From contig JACQYT010000111.1 of assembly GCA_016208085.1 (NCBI GenBank), positions 1 to 46,443 of the forward strand: DNA of 46,443 bases, given 5' to 3'. A program made the translations under genes and the position numbers. Every line of letters starts with the position of its first letter. Within the stretch, counting starts at the first letter, position 1. Positions 23,430 to 32,065 of this stretch are shown in pieces. The notes below the pieces were generated by a model, which was not told the origin of the DNA, did not search any database, and saw nothing but the letters and a program-made list of their open reading frames with translations. Source of the DNA: Elusimicrobiota bacterium (lineage in GTDB: Bacteria; Elusimicrobiota; Elusimicrobia; Elusimicrobiales; UBA9959).

Positions 23430-24071
23430 CTAACAATGGTCTACCAGGGAACGGATGGATTCTTTTTCGAAGAACGCTTTTATTGCGGACCATCTCACGG
23501 GGATGAGCATTCTGGGCATCGGCTCTTTTTCCGCGTCTTCAAAATATACCAGCGCTTTCGCGGCCTGAACGGCGAAATTCGGGTGGCCGGGAAATTTCCG
23601 CTCCGCCCATTTGAAGAAGCCGGCTGGTTTGTGCGACCGGCAGATAAAAAACAAATCAATAAAATCCTTTTTTGCGCCCCGGCTTATTATAGCGCTCAGC
23701 TTCATGGCCGCAATGTCTTCAACGGAGGCGATCTTAAGCCCGCTCCATTTTGACGGTGGTTTAAGCAGTTTGTAAGGATAGTGGAAAAGGCTTACCGCGG
23801 TGTTTTCAAGCCGCAAATGACAGGTTCCGTCTTTTTCCTCCATAATTTCCACTTTGCCGGAGGTTTCAAGGCTCTTTTTAAGCGCGAGCCTGTCCGAATG
23901 GTCCAGAAGGCAGTCCGTTGAAAAAAGGTCCAGATCCAGCGATATTCTGTGTCCCAGCCGGAGGGCCAGGCCCGTGCCCCCGGCCAGGTAAAAATTTCCG
24001 CCCGCGAGGGAAGCCAGCCGCCGGGCCGCGTTAAACCCTGATTTATCCAGAACTTTTTCATGCCAGAACAT
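23430..24071 (-). CDS. AbiEii/AbiGii-family nucleotidyltransferase toxin
   Basis: A 213-residue protein. I start it at ATG 24071 because GGAGGAAATAA lies just before it and the antitoxin stop is three bases upstream; an earlier in-frame start overlaps the antitoxin. The nucleotidyltransferase motif is FYLAGGTGLALRLGHRISLDLDLF, with its GG turn and DxD metal site. ASVEDIAAMKLSAIISRGAKKDFIDLFFI is the second family signature. AbiEii-type toxins transfer nucleotides to RNA or block growth and are neutralised by a cotranscribed partner. The upstream HTH protein fits that role. Confidence 0.85.
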   Translation of the reverse strand: MFWHEKVLDKSGFNAARRLASLAGGNFYLAGGTGLALRLGHRISLDLDLFSTDCLLDHSDRLALKKSLETSGKVEIMEEKDGTCHLRLENTAVSLFHYPYKLLKPPSKWSGLKIASVEDIAAMKLSAIISRGAKKDFIDLFFICRSHKPAGFFKWAERKFPGHPNFAVQAAKALVYFEDAEKEPMPRMLIPVRWSAIKAFFEKESIRSLVDHC

Positions 24072-24073
24072 TT

Positions 24074-24598
24074 TTATTTCCTCCAGATTCCGGCGTTTCT
24101 CCACGCCGGGGCGGGTTTTGGCTGCGCTCCCAGAACAAGCGACCAGAGGCGGAGCGAGCGGGCGCCTAAAAGCCGGGGGCCGTTCTCTTCTATAAATTCA
24201 GCTAATTCCTTCCGGCTATAACGCTTAAAGGCCCACTTTATATCGGCTCGTCCGCCGCGTTCAAGCACGCGGGAAATCACGATAGTTTTGTCCCTGCCGG
24301 CGTTGAGCTCTGATATGTCGTATTCAGGGAACAGGAATTTGAGCTTTTTCGGCAAAGGCTGGACGGCCAGGGGCCTCTGCGCTGTTTTTTCCACTTCGGC
24401 GGCGTCCAGAAGCCATTCGCCCAGAAGTTTCGCCTCCGGTTTGAGAAGACCGGTCTCAATGTAGCGGTAGATCTGTCTGCGCGTTCGCCTTAAGATTCGC
24501 GCGGCCTGCGAGACTGTGCGCACTTCCCTGGTCCGTTCCCCGCTCGCAAGGAATAGCGCCCCGTCCGTTTTTTGTATAAGCGAAAGTTCAATCTTCAT
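24074..24598 (-). CDS. HTH-domain antitoxin (DUF6922-like) of the AbiEii pair
   Basis: A 174-residue protein taken from ATG 24598 (MKIELSLI). Residues about 22-55 form a MerR/excisionase-like helix-turn-helix (TVSQAARILRRTRRQIYRYIETG, then LLKPEAKLLGEWLLDAAEV). The C-terminal half holds FPEYDISELNAGRDKTIVISRVLERGG and a basic helix ending in RLWSLVLG, which resembles the DUF6922 region of antitoxins paired with nucleotidyltransferases. It is directly upstream of, and cotranscribed with, the toxin, so autoregulation of the operon is likely. Confidence 0.75.
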   Translation of the reverse strand: MKIELSLIQKTDGALFLASGERTREVRTVSQAARILRRTRRQIYRYIETGLLKPEAKLLGEWLLDAAEVEKTAQRPLAVQPLPKKLKFLFPEYDISELNAGRDKTIVISRVLERGGRADIKWAFKRYSRKELAEFIEENGPRLLGARSLRLWSLVLGAQPKPAPAWRNAGIWRK

Positions 24599-24703
24599 TA
24601 CATATAGTATGACATAAATATAGTGAAAAGTCAATACCAGTGTAAAGAAACTCCGGGCGGTGCTGAACTCAAAACCGACCAGCCCGGCGTTACCTTTTTC
24701 GGC

Positions 24704-25720
24704 TCAGGCGGCTAGTTCGAACATTTTTTCTATGGCGGTTTTGGCGCGGGCGGCTGTTTCGGGGGGGACGGTTATTTCAAGCTCCGGCCTCTGGTTTTCC
24801 AGCGCGTCCAGCACGCTCTCAAGCGTAATGGACTTCATGTAGGGGCATAACCGGCACATCGCGATGAAATTCTTCTGCGGGAACCTTACCCGCGCAAGCT
24901 CGCCGAAACCGCATTCCGTCACAAGCAGGTACGCGGAAGCGTTGGTGCTCTCGATATAACGCATCATATCACCGGTGCCGCCCATAAAATCCACCGCGCT
25001 GATGATGTCCGACGGGCATTCCGCGTGGGCCAGCGCCGCAAGCCCCGGATAATGCTTCCGGTAGATCTCTATCGTTCCTGCGTCGAACTTTTCGTGGACC
25101 ACGCAGGTTCCCCGCCAGAGTATCATATCCTTGCCGGGCGTCTTGCCCAGGGCTATGCTTAGATTGGTGCCCATTAATTTATCGGGAATGAAAATAACCT
25201 TTTCATGCGCCGCGTATATCTTGCGCAGTATCTTTTCGGCGTTCGCGCTCGTCACAATGCAGTCCGACTCCGCCTTCACCCCGGCAGAAGTGTTGATATA
25301 AGTCACCACCGGCGCGCCGGGGTGACTGGCTTTCAACGCGCGCACATCCGAAGCCGTAATGCTTTCGCTTAACGAACAGCCCGCGTTCTTTGAAGGCACA
25401 TAAACTTTTTTGCCGGGATTCAGTATCTTGGCCGTCTCGCCCATAAAATGCACGCCGCAGAATATAATAATATCGGCGTCGGTCTTGCGGGAATCATCGG
25501 CCAGCTTATATGAATCCCCGACAAAATCCCCAATGCCGCAGATTATATCCGGCGTCTGGTACACATGCGCGCAGACGACGGCATTTTTCTCTTTTTTAAG
25601 CCTGTTTATCCTCAAAGTCAGGTCGGCCGCGTCGGAGAGCGGCCGCGCCAGGCAGCCGCCGGCAAGGCCTTTGGCCGTCAGGCGTTTAATTTCTTCGCTT
25701 AACTCATCGCTATAATTCAT
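24704..25720 (-). CDS. nadA: Quinolinate synthase
   Basis: A 338-residue iron-sulphur enzyme that condenses iminoaspartate and dihydroxyacetone phosphate to quinolinate in NAD synthesis. The three cluster cysteines are in KNAGCSLSES (C115), WRGTCVVHEKF (C206) and CRLCPYMK (C289/C292). Other conserved parts are AHVYQTPDI, GDSYKLA, FCGVHFMGETAKIL, VTYINTSAGVKA and PDKLMGTNL. The length is normal. No nadB or nadC is adjacent. It is preceded by a hairpin repeat at 25732-25788. Confidence 0.95.
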   Translation of the reverse strand: MNYSDELSEEIKRLTAKGLAGGCLARPLSDAADLTLRINRLKKEKNAVVCAHVYQTPDIICGIGDFVGDSYKLADDSRKTDADIIIFCGVHFMGETAKILNPGKKVYVPSKNAGCSLSESITASDVRALKASHPGAPVVTYINTSAGVKAESDCIVTSANAEKILRKIYAAHEKVIFIPDKLMGTNLSIALGKTPGKDMILWRGTCVVHEKFDAGTIEIYRKHYPGLAALAHAECPSDIISAVDFMGGTGDMMRYIESTNASAYLLVTECGFGELARVRFPQKNFIAMCRLCPYMKSITLESVLDALENQRPELEITVPPETAARAKTAIEKMFELAA

Positions 25721-25731
25721 TTACACTAGTG

Positions 25732-25788
25732 TTGTAGCCGCAACCTTTAGTTTGCGTTAATTCGCAGGCTAAAGCCTGCGGCTACCAA
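25732..25788. repeat. GTAGCCGCAGGCTTTAGCCTGCG-type hairpin
   Basis: TTGTAGCCGCAACCTTTAG and TTTGCG are mirrored by CGCAGGCTAAAGCCTGCGG and CTACCAA across a 6-base loop. Stems of this composition are scattered in many uncultured bacterial genomes. Here it lies between the nadA start and the glycerophosphodiesterase stop, so it might work as a terminator for neither gene. Confidence 0.6.
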
Positions 25789-25817
25789 TGACAGAATAAT
25801 AGCCGTTCTACCGGCAA

Positions 25818-26546
25818 CTAAACTATTATCTTCTTGCTGAGAATATCCGGGTAGTTAGAAAAGATGCCGTCCACGCCTATGCGCTCCATCTTTAAGGCGT
25901 CTTCTCTTTTGTTGACCGTATAGACGCACACTTTCATGCCGGCTTTGTGTATCATCGCGACATGGAGCTTATAGGCAAGCCGCAGATGCATATGGAAGTT
26001 CACGGCGCCGACGGACTTGGCGCGCATTATGGCCGGCAGCAGCAGCGCCGTCTTGAGGTTATGCCCCAGGTAGCCGAGCCTTGCGCCCGCATCCAGTTCC
26101 CGCAGGCGCTTGAGCGTGGCGTAATCAAAGCTTGAGAACAGCGACTTTTCACGGATCCCCGGCCTGGCGGCGACGAATTCAACAAGCTCACGCTCCAGGC
26201 CTGGGTAAACGTTCCCGTCGTTCTTCAGCTCGAAATTTATCCATTCGGCCGCCGGCGTGAGCAGGTCCAGCACCTCCGCAAGCAGCGGCACCCGCTCGAA
26301 CGGGTAGCCGAAGCGGTTGCCCACGTTCACTTTTCTGAGCTCGGCGTAATTTAAGCGCGCGATTACCAGCTCCCGGCCGGCCGGGCGCTTCAGGTCGTAG
26401 TCGTGGTAGACCACCAGCTTCCCGTCTTTGGTCAGGTGCACGTCAAACTCGAAATTCTTTGAGCCCATCTTTACGGCCAGCTCAAAGGCGGCCAGCGTGT
26501 TTTCCGGCGCGTAGCCGGAGGCGCCGCGGTGCGAGATTATTTTCAT
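25818..26546 (-). CDS. Glycerophosphodiester phosphodiesterase
   Basis: A 242-residue TIM-barrel enzyme of the GDPD family that hydrolyses glycerophosphodiesters to glycerol-3-phosphate. The N-terminal motif ISHRGASGYAPENTLAAF holds the first catalytic His and the Glu. FEFDVHLTKDGKLVVYHD holds the metal Glu/Asp and the second His. Later signatures are FSSFDYATLKRLRE and VYTVNKREDALKMERIGVDGIFSNYP. There is no signal peptide, so it is cytosolic. Its ATG overlaps the stop of the upstream PHP gene. Confidence 0.92.
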   Translation of the reverse strand: MKIISHRGASGYAPENTLAAFELAVKMGSKNFEFDVHLTKDGKLVVYHDYDLKRPAGRELVIARLNYAELRKVNVGNRFGYPFERVPLLAEVLDLLTPAAEWINFELKNDGNVYPGLERELVEFVAARPGIREKSLFSSFDYATLKRLRELDAGARLGYLGHNLKTALLLPAIMRAKSVGAVNFHMHLRLAYKLHVAMIHKAGMKVCVYTVNKREDALKMERIGVDGIFSNYPDILSKKIIV

Positions 26547-27352
26547 AAAAACCTTTTCCTTATCGGAGCGAAGAATTCTTCCTGGTATTCAAAGCCCGCC
26601 ATTTCTTCCCGGCCAGACCCGGGGCCGTGAAAATCGGTGCCGGCGGTGACCACGAGATCGTACTTTTCAGCCAGTTCAAGAAACTCCCTGGTGAGGGCGT
26701 TGGAATGGGAGGGATAAAACGCCTCTATGCCGTCCAACCCCATCTCCTTCCAGCCGCCCAGGTCCATTATATTATAGATCACGCCCGGATGCGCCAGCAC
26801 GGCTATGCCGCCCGCGGCCTTTATGGTCTTTATCGCTTCCTCCATGCCCGGCCCGCACGGCGGGACATAGGCCGGCTTGCCGCAGGATATATACTTTTCA
26901 AAAGCTTTCTGCCTGGTTTTCACAAAGCCCCTGTTCCTCAGCAGATCGGCCACATGGGGCCGCCCATACGCATGGTCAATAACTATGTTCAGTTCTTCAA
27001 AGGACAGGTTAAGGCCCTGCTCTTTGAGAAGGGCTATTATTTTTTTAATGCGCTCGATCCTTTTTGAGCGGAATTGCGCAAGCTTTTCCAGGAATCCGGG
27101 GTCTTTAAGGTCCAGTCCGTAGCCCAGGATATGGAGATTGTCGTGGAGGCCGGTGCTCAACTCTATGCCGTAAATATAGTTAATCGCCAGCTTTTTGAGA
27201 CAGGTTTCAAGCTCGTCCCAGCCAAGACTTATATCGTGATCGGTCAGGGAAAAAAAAGCTATGCGGGCCTTTGAGGCGGCGCGGGCCAGCTCCGCCGGGG
27301 ACAGCGTGCCGTCGGAGAAGGTTGAATGGGCATGGAGGTTTATAAGGGGCAT
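26543..27352 (-). CDS. PHP-domain phosphoesterase (RNase AM/YciV-like)
   Basis: A 269-residue protein with PHP motifs HAHSTFSDG (His ligands 7 and 9), LTDHD, GIELST, the RPHVADLL segment, LAHPG and GTDFHG. This set matches the family of 3',5'-nucleoside bisphosphate phosphatases/5'-3' exonucleases that trim RNA ends and salvage pAp, rather than the DNA-polymerase or histidinol-phosphate types. The stop overlaps the start of the glycerophosphodiesterase gene (ATGA). Confidence 0.87.
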   Translation of the reverse strand: MPLINLHAHSTFSDGTLSPAELARAASKARIAFFSLTDHDISLGWDELETCLKKLAINYIYGIELSTGLHDNLHILGYGLDLKDPGFLEKLAQFRSKRIERIKKIIALLKEQGLNLSFEELNIVIDHAYGRPHVADLLRNRGFVKTRQKAFEKYISCGKPAYVPPCGPGMEEAIKTIKAAGGIAVLAHPGVIYNIMDLGGWKEMGLDGIEAFYPSHSNALTREFLELAEKYDLVVTAGTDFHGPGSGREEMAGFEYQEEFFAPIRKRFL

Positions 27353-27392
27353 CTGGAATTAACCCGAAAACCTCAGCCGAGGTTTTCGGGAA

Positions 27393-27487
27393 GGCTAAAG
27401 GACAAAGGATAAAGGCTGGGGGGCGGAAAAAATGTTTCGTTTTTCTGCGGGGTTTCCTTTATCCTTAAGCCTTCAGCCTTTAGCCTT
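27393..27487. repeat. Inverted arms of AAGGCTAAAGGATAAAGG units
   Basis: The left arm (27393-27417) reads AAGGCTAAAGGACAAAGGAT and so on; the right arm (27456-27487) carries the inverse TTTATCCTTAAGCCTTCAGCC. A GGCGGAAAAAATG-type loop lies between. A separate perfect hairpin, CCCGAAAACCTC/GAGGTTTTCGGG, sits just left at 27362-27391. The arms fill the gap between the NifU-like and PHP genes. Confidence 0.75.
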
Positions 27488-27491
27488 ATTT

Positions 27492-27716
27492 TCAGCCTAC
27501 CACCACTTCTTTTACTTCCGGCACGTCTTCTTTTATCATACGTTCCACGACGCCTTTAAGCGTCATGGCGGCATGCGGGCACGAGCCGCAGGCGCCGGTG
27601 AGCAATACCGTCACTATACCGCTTTTTTCGTCCACGTTCAGCAGATCGACCGAGCCGCCGTCGGCCGCGAGCATAGGCTTTATCTTGTCGATGGTCTTCT
27701 TCACTTTGTCTTTCAT
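27492..27716 (-). CDS. NifU-like C-terminal domain Fe-S scaffold protein
   Basis: A 74-residue protein that is a stand-alone NifU C-terminal (Nfu) domain. It has the start VKKTIDKIKPMLAADGGSVDLL, the cluster-binding LTGACGSCPHAAMTLKGVVE with C43 and C46, and an acidic end. Nfu proteins carry 4Fe-4S clusters to apo-enzymes. The window codes for many Fe-S clients: radical SAM proteins and NadA. A TATAAT on the minus strand at 27780-27775 is a likely -10 box, with a ribosome site GGAG 7 bases before ATG. Confidence 0.92.
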   Translation of the reverse strand: MKDKVKKTIDKIKPMLAADGGSVDLLNVDEKSGIVTVLLTGACGSCPHAAMTLKGVVERMIKEDVPEVKEVVVG

Positions 27717-27838
27717 GGATGCTCCATTCCGGGAATTTGCGCGCTCACCACTCCTTTGAAGAACGGCTATATAGATTATACCACGAACTCGCGTCCGCTC
27801 CGGCTGAAAAATGTATTTTTGGCCGAAATATATATATA

Positions 27839-28219
27839 ATGAAGTCTGTGCTGCGCGAAAACGCCAATGTCCGTCAGATTCAGGGGGACCCGCCCAGGCG
27901 GTGGTTCTCGGACGATTTTTTCGACCTGATCGTCTGGTTCGCCCCTGAGGGGTCCATCTACGGCTTCCAGTTATGCTATGACCGCGAGTTCAAACCGCGG
28001 GCGCTCACCTGGTTAAAGACCGGCGGCTACAGCCATGACGGGATAGACGACGGGGATGACCCGCTGGGCGGCCATAAAGCCGCGCCTGTTCTGGTGCAGG
28101 ACGGGGTCTTCAATTCAACCGATATCGGCAACAGGTTCGCCGCCGCAGCCGCTAAACTGCCGCAGGAGATCCGCGAAACGGTGTTGGCGAAGATCCGCGA
28201 ATTTAAAAAGGATTTATAG
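27839..28219 (+). CDS. Conserved hypothetical protein
   Basis: A 126-residue protein taken from ATG 27839, with TATATATAAT directly in front of it. Visible patterns are RQIQGDPPRRWFSDDFFDLIVWF, IYGFQLCYDREFKPRALTW and GGYSHDGIDDGDDPLGGHKAAPVLVQDG. I recall similar short proteins in other bacteria without a known function. It looks soluble, alpha/beta and acidic in the middle. It is followed after 7 bp by the next gene and probably cotranscribed with it. Confidence 0.75.
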   Translation: MKSVLRENANVRQIQGDPPRRWFSDDFFDLIVWFAPEGSIYGFQLCYDREFKPRALTWLKTGGYSHDGIDDGDDPLGGHKAAPVLVQDGVFNSTDIGNRFAAAAAKLPQEIRETVLAKIREFKKDL

Positions 28220-28226
28220 CGCCGCT

Positions 28227-28709
28227 ATGTCCGATAATTATAAACCGAACCCGGGCTCCGGCGACGACGGTTTCACCGGCCTGTTCGGGGGGAAACGGGT
28301 CGGGAAGACCGATCTGCGCGTAAACACCAACGCGCTGATTGACGAATTATCCTCGCTTCTCGGCGTTATCAAGACCGGCCTCAAAAGCGGGAAAAGCAGA
28401 AAGGAAATAGCCGGCGTTCAGGGCGCGCTTATCGCCGTTTCCGGATCCATAGCGGGCGCAGGAACAGCGCCGGAAATAAAAACCGCCGTCAGCGGCCTTG
28501 AGATCCTGATCGCCGGCAGAGCGAAACGCCTGCCGCCTTTAAAAAAATTTATACTCCCCGGCAGGAACAAGACCGAAGCCCTGCTCCACCTCGCCCGCTC
28601 AAGAGCCCGCCTTTGCGAGCTTTTGGCCTGGCGGCTTAAAATGAAGCTTGCGGCCGTTTACCTTAACCGCCTGTCGGACTATCTCTTCCTGCTGGCAAGA
28701 AAGAAATAA
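28227..28709 (+). CDS. Hypothetical helical protein
   Basis: A 160-residue protein taken from ATG 28227, 7 bp after the upstream stop. The N-terminal 25 residues are Gly/Asn/Asp-rich and probably flexible. The rest is predicted helical and basic, with a repeated-looking pair of segments (TNALIDELSSLLGVIKTGLKSG and KTAVSGLEILIAGRAKRLPP). No signal peptide or membrane span is visible. The family is not recognised. Confidence 0.65.
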   Translation: MSDNYKPNPGSGDDGFTGLFGGKRVGKTDLRVNTNALIDELSSLLGVIKTGLKSGKSRKEIAGVQGALIAVSGSIAGAGTAPEIKTAVSGLEILIAGRAKRLPPLKKFILPGRNKTEALLHLARSRARLCELLAWRLKMKLAAVYLNRLSDYLFLLARKK

Positions 28710-28834
28710 ACCCCGGCTCCCCAATCTGCCAAATGTGGTAAAATACAGTTATGCAGCCGCCGCAAGACAAAACACAGGCAAAAACCGGACAATGTTTGTT
28801 TAGTAAACTGTGACCAGGAACTCGGTCCGTCCAC

Positions 28835-30553
28835 ATGAAAAGAGTCATACCGATTATCGTAATATCAGCGGTTTTATCCGTGGCTTATCCCGGTTCTATT
28901 CCCTCCGCTGAAAATAACAAGAAAACCTCTGTCACCACCTCCTGTAAATCCTGCCAAAAGACTGCTGATTCCGGCAAGAAGCAATCCACAACGAAAAAAA
29001 TATGCTCATCCATCATCGGCATTCTCACGAATGAAATAGATAAAACGAAAAACAAGACCAAACTGGACATTCTTAAGGGCGGCCTGGATTACGCCAATGA
29101 TATTTGCGACAGCGGCGGCGTCCCGGATCCGGCCAAAATTACAAAAGGCCTTCCCGAAAAAGACAAGGCGAGGATTTTACAAAAAACAAACGCCGCGCTT
29201 TTCGACGGCGCAGCTGACCTTCCAGTTAAAAATTTCGGCCCCACTCCATCCAACCAGGGCGCCGAATTAATCGGCAAAGGCGGCCAGATAGCCGATTTAA
29301 AGACCTCCGAGCCGGATATTCCAAAGTTAAACCCCGCAACGGAATTCAGTTTAGCGAAACCTTCCACTTTGCTCGCGGCCACGAAAACCGCCGGTGCGGC
29401 AACAGCGGGGGCAGCGGCCGCTCCCTGTCCATTTCCGGGAGAGCCAAGCGTGAGATGCTGTTGCACGAAGGATGAAAAAAAATGCTTTGGGGAGGGTTTG
29501 CTGTGTTATTCCGTCTGCGTAGAGATAATAACAACGCCCGGCAATTGCGGGTGGGGATTCGAGTTTGAATGGCTGGATAATCTGGTAGAAAAGGTCAATA
29601 AACTTGCCAAAGGCGCTCTAATCGCCGCTAAAAACGTTGTACTCACCGCAAAAAACACTGTAGTGAAAACCGGCAAAGATATTCTAGCCGCGGTTACATC
29701 AACGGCAAAAGGATATTGGGAGGATATCAAAACCATCAAAGAAAAGGTGGATGATTGGTATCACGAAAAAATAGGAGACAAGAAGTGCGGCGCGAATTAT
29801 TACGATCCTGACGATGAATGCTGTTCCGGCGGGGCGGCATTCCCGAAACAGGGGTGCACAACGGGCTCCATTGAGATAAGCGGACCATCTCCCGAACTGA
29901 TTTTATACAAACCAGCCTCCGATTCAAAGCCTGCGTCGTTGCGGATAACGGCAAAATGCTGCCCCGGCAGTATTCAATGGTCGAAATCCAGCGATAAAAT
30001 AAAATTCACGGGACCGACCAATCAGGCGGCCGTCCAGATTCTCCCGATGAGGGAAAGCGAAAAGCCGGGTGATGTCAGCGTTACCGTCACGATAGCGGGC
30101 GGCGCCTCCGCGACCAGGAAACTGTCGGTGAAACGTCCGAAATGGATATGGCATCAGGATACTCTGCCGTTTAAGAAAAAACGCGAACTTTTTGGACCCA
30201 ATTATCAAGTTGGCACAGGCGAAGAATTTAAATGGACGTTGATCGACCAGTTCAAACAGCCGCTGATTGCTGTAAAGATATCGGAATACGTCACCTTTGA
30301 TGAGAAAAGAAGTAATGTAACAAAAGCAGAGGCTCACTGGAAAAAGGATTTAGAATATGAGGCAATAACAAATTCGCTAGGCCAAATAGGGGATACATAC
30401 GCTATCACTGATGGTTCTAATCCCGAGAATATCAGGGTCGTTCTCCACCAGAATTTGACGGCCTCCGGATATTCCGGAATTTCGGATATAACGATTACCG
30501 GGACCGACGTTGTCGGGACCGGAACACAGACGGATCCCCTGGAACTGAGATGA
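28835..30553 (+). CDS. Large exported Cys-rich protein of unknown function
   Basis: A 572-residue protein with a signal peptide (basic MKR, hydrophobic run to about 20, cleavage near SIPSA). After a Lys/Ser/Thr-rich segment comes a Cys-dense block near 195-230 (CPFPGEPSVRCCC, KKCFGEGLLCYSVC), then an amphipathic helical stretch rich in AKNVV/AKNTV units, another Cys pair group (CGANYYDPDDECC), an Ig-like beta region (about 345-430, SIEISGPSPELIL, VSVTVTIAGG), and a C-terminal part ending in a Thr/Gly-rich beta segment. It is probably secreted or surface-displayed. The next gene overlaps its stop (ATGA), so the two act together. No family is recognised. Confidence 0.75.
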   Translation: MKRVIPIIVISAVLSVAYPGSIPSAENNKKTSVTTSCKSCQKTADSGKKQSTTKKICSSIIGILTNEIDKTKNKTKLDILKGGLDYANDICDSGGVPDPAKITKGLPEKDKARILQKTNAALFDGAADLPVKNFGPTPSNQGAELIGKGGQIADLKTSEPDIPKLNPATEFSLAKPSTLLAATKTAGAATAGAAAAPCPFPGEPSVRCCCTKDEKKCFGEGLLCYSVCVEIITTPGNCGWGFEFEWLDNLVEKVNKLAKGALIAAKNVVLTAKNTVVKTGKDILAAVTSTAKGYWEDIKTIKEKVDDWYHEKIGDKKCGANYYDPDDECCSGGAAFPKQGCTTGSIEISGPSPELILYKPASDSKPASLRITAKCCPGSIQWSKSSDKIKFTGPTNQAAVQILPMRESEKPGDVSVTVTIAGGASATRKLSVKRPKWIWHQDTLPFKKKRELFGPNYQVGTGEEFKWTLIDQFKQPLIAVKISEYVTFDEKRSNVTKAEAHWKKDLEYEAITNSLGQIGDTYAITDGSNPENIRVVLHQNLTASGYSGISDITITGTDVVGTGTQTDPLELR

Positions 30554-31671
30554 GAACAATAAAAAAGATAACGGTTGCCGGTCTGTTTGTCTGCGCGGTC
30601 GGTTTTTTGTTGGTCCCCGGCCAACCACCCGGTCCCGTCACCGAGCGGATTCTGGAAACCGTGGAATTCAAAGGGTCTGTCATGGGGATTTCCACCCACC
30701 TGTGGGAAAAGTATGAAATTCCGATTATAGCAGAATGTGACACTGAAAAATGCTGGGATAATGAAATTTCTTATTCGGCGGGGAGAGCCACCGTAAGGGA
30801 AATGCTAGATGCGATTATTTCTCCAAAATACTTCCTGCTATGGAGGGAGGAAGAGGGGGTTATTCATATTATAGAAAAATCGCTGGATGCGCGGCCTGAT
30901 TACCCGCTGAACGCGCCGATTGAGCGCTTTTCCGGAATCGGGAATTATGCTGATCTAGTTACTAAGGCAATAGAGCAAATAAAACCTTTAAAATACCCGG
31001 AACTGGAACTCTCTGGCGGGCCGAGCGAGTACCCTTATAAGGATTATACCCATAAAATACCCTTGTGCGAATTCAAAGTCAAGGCGCGCAATACCACACT
31101 CAGGCGGATCCTGGATCGGATAGTCGTTAAAGCGAAAATAACATATTTGGTCACCCGGCTCCAGGACCGAAAGACCGGCACATATTATTTTGATTTGCAT
31201 TTATGGGGAACAATCAGGGGCGGTCTAAGTTCCATCCCGCCGCCGGAACCCCACTACGAACCCTGTCCATGGGTTGAGGCTGGAAATATTCTTTACGCGT
31301 CTGTTTTGTTTAGTTTCCTGACGGTTGTTATTGTAATAGTTTTCCCGTATATCATGGCACTGCCCAGCCGCGTTGACAAAGACAGGGTTCGGACCTGGCG
31401 CATATTTTTTGGCATCCTCGCGGCCGCTTATCTGCCGGGTTTGCTTATCCTTTATGCGGCATATATTTCCTCGTCCGGAGTCGCCGAAAGACTCAGGAAT
31501 GATTTATGGGTCAGTTATTATCCCCTCTATGTCTTGCTGGTGGCTTTTCTCAGAAAGGGAACAAATCTTCGATTGGGATGGTTTGCCGTGATTGCGATTG
31601 GCACTGTTTACTACTTAATAAACAGCATATATTTGGTGGAAACATTGAAATTTATAGCCGGCGCCCCGTAG
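30550..31671 (+). CDS. Membrane protein with STN/secretin-like extracytoplasmic part
   Basis: A 373-residue protein coupled to the upstream gene by an ATGA overlap. An N-terminal signal anchor (about 5-24) is followed by a beta-alpha domain resembling the short N-terminal domains of secretins and TonB receptors: VEFKGSVMGISTHLWEKYEIPI, then ATVREMLDAIISPKYFLLWREEEGVIHI. A second similar copy follows (CEFKVKARNTTLRRILDRIVVKAKITY). The C-terminal 140 residues hold four membrane spans starting at about 245, 285, 318 and 342. I infer a periplasmic sensor or assembly domain tethered by a membrane bundle, working with the exported protein. The function is unknown. Confidence 0.72.
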   Translation: MRTIKKITVAGLFVCAVGFLLVPGQPPGPVTERILETVEFKGSVMGISTHLWEKYEIPIIAECDTEKCWDNEISYSAGRATVREMLDAIISPKYFLLWREEEGVIHIIEKSLDARPDYPLNAPIERFSGIGNYADLVTKAIEQIKPLKYPELELSGGPSEYPYKDYTHKIPLCEFKVKARNTTLRRILDRIVVKAKITYLVTRLQDRKTGTYYFDLHLWGTIRGGLSSIPPPEPHYEPCPWVEAGNILYASVLFSFLTVVIVIVFPYIMALPSRVDKDRVRTWRIFFGILAAAYLPGLLILYAAYISSSGVAERLRNDLWVSYYPLYVLLVAFLRKGTNLRLGWFAVIAIGTVYYLINSIYLVETLKFIAGAP

Positions 31672-32065
31672 CACACTGGTTCCGAAACGGCTGCCGACGG
31701 TTTTTCAGGGTTTTTCCGACGGCCACCATTTATTTTGGGCTCATATTAAGGATTCGTCCGAACCCGAACCGTCTTGCCCGAAGATTTAAAAGGAGGACAT
31801 TCCCTCGTCTCCTTTCCTTTTACCCTAAAATTGTGCGGGACGGGTCCGCCGAAGCTGTGTGGCGGAAAACGGCCGGCGGGCAAGCGGGTCAGCCGGGATG
31901 TTTGGCGGAAATTGTGTCGCTTCGCTCCACCCTTTCTTGGCGGATAAATCCGCCCGCTACAGGCAGAGCAAGCGCTGTGACTCCCGTACCAGGCGGCGAA
32001 GATTTGCGTTTTTTTAATTTGTGCCCGGTCATCAATCTTAAATCTTGAGTCTGGAATTTTATTTT
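31672..32065. other. Intergenic stretch without a recognisable gene
   Basis: No supported gene. It contains a perfect small hairpin GGCGGATAAATCCGCC at about 31939-31954, followed by CGCTAC, and a direct repeat pair around GACGGTTTTTC/GGGTTTTTCCGACGG near 31694-31726. A long frame on the plus strand overlaps the end of the membrane protein but shows no family pattern and no ribosome site. Confidence 0.4.

Noticed and set aside
28751-28813. 20-residue frame MQPPQDKTQAK
   Set aside because: Too short, no ribosome site; probably part of the leader of the exported-protein gene.
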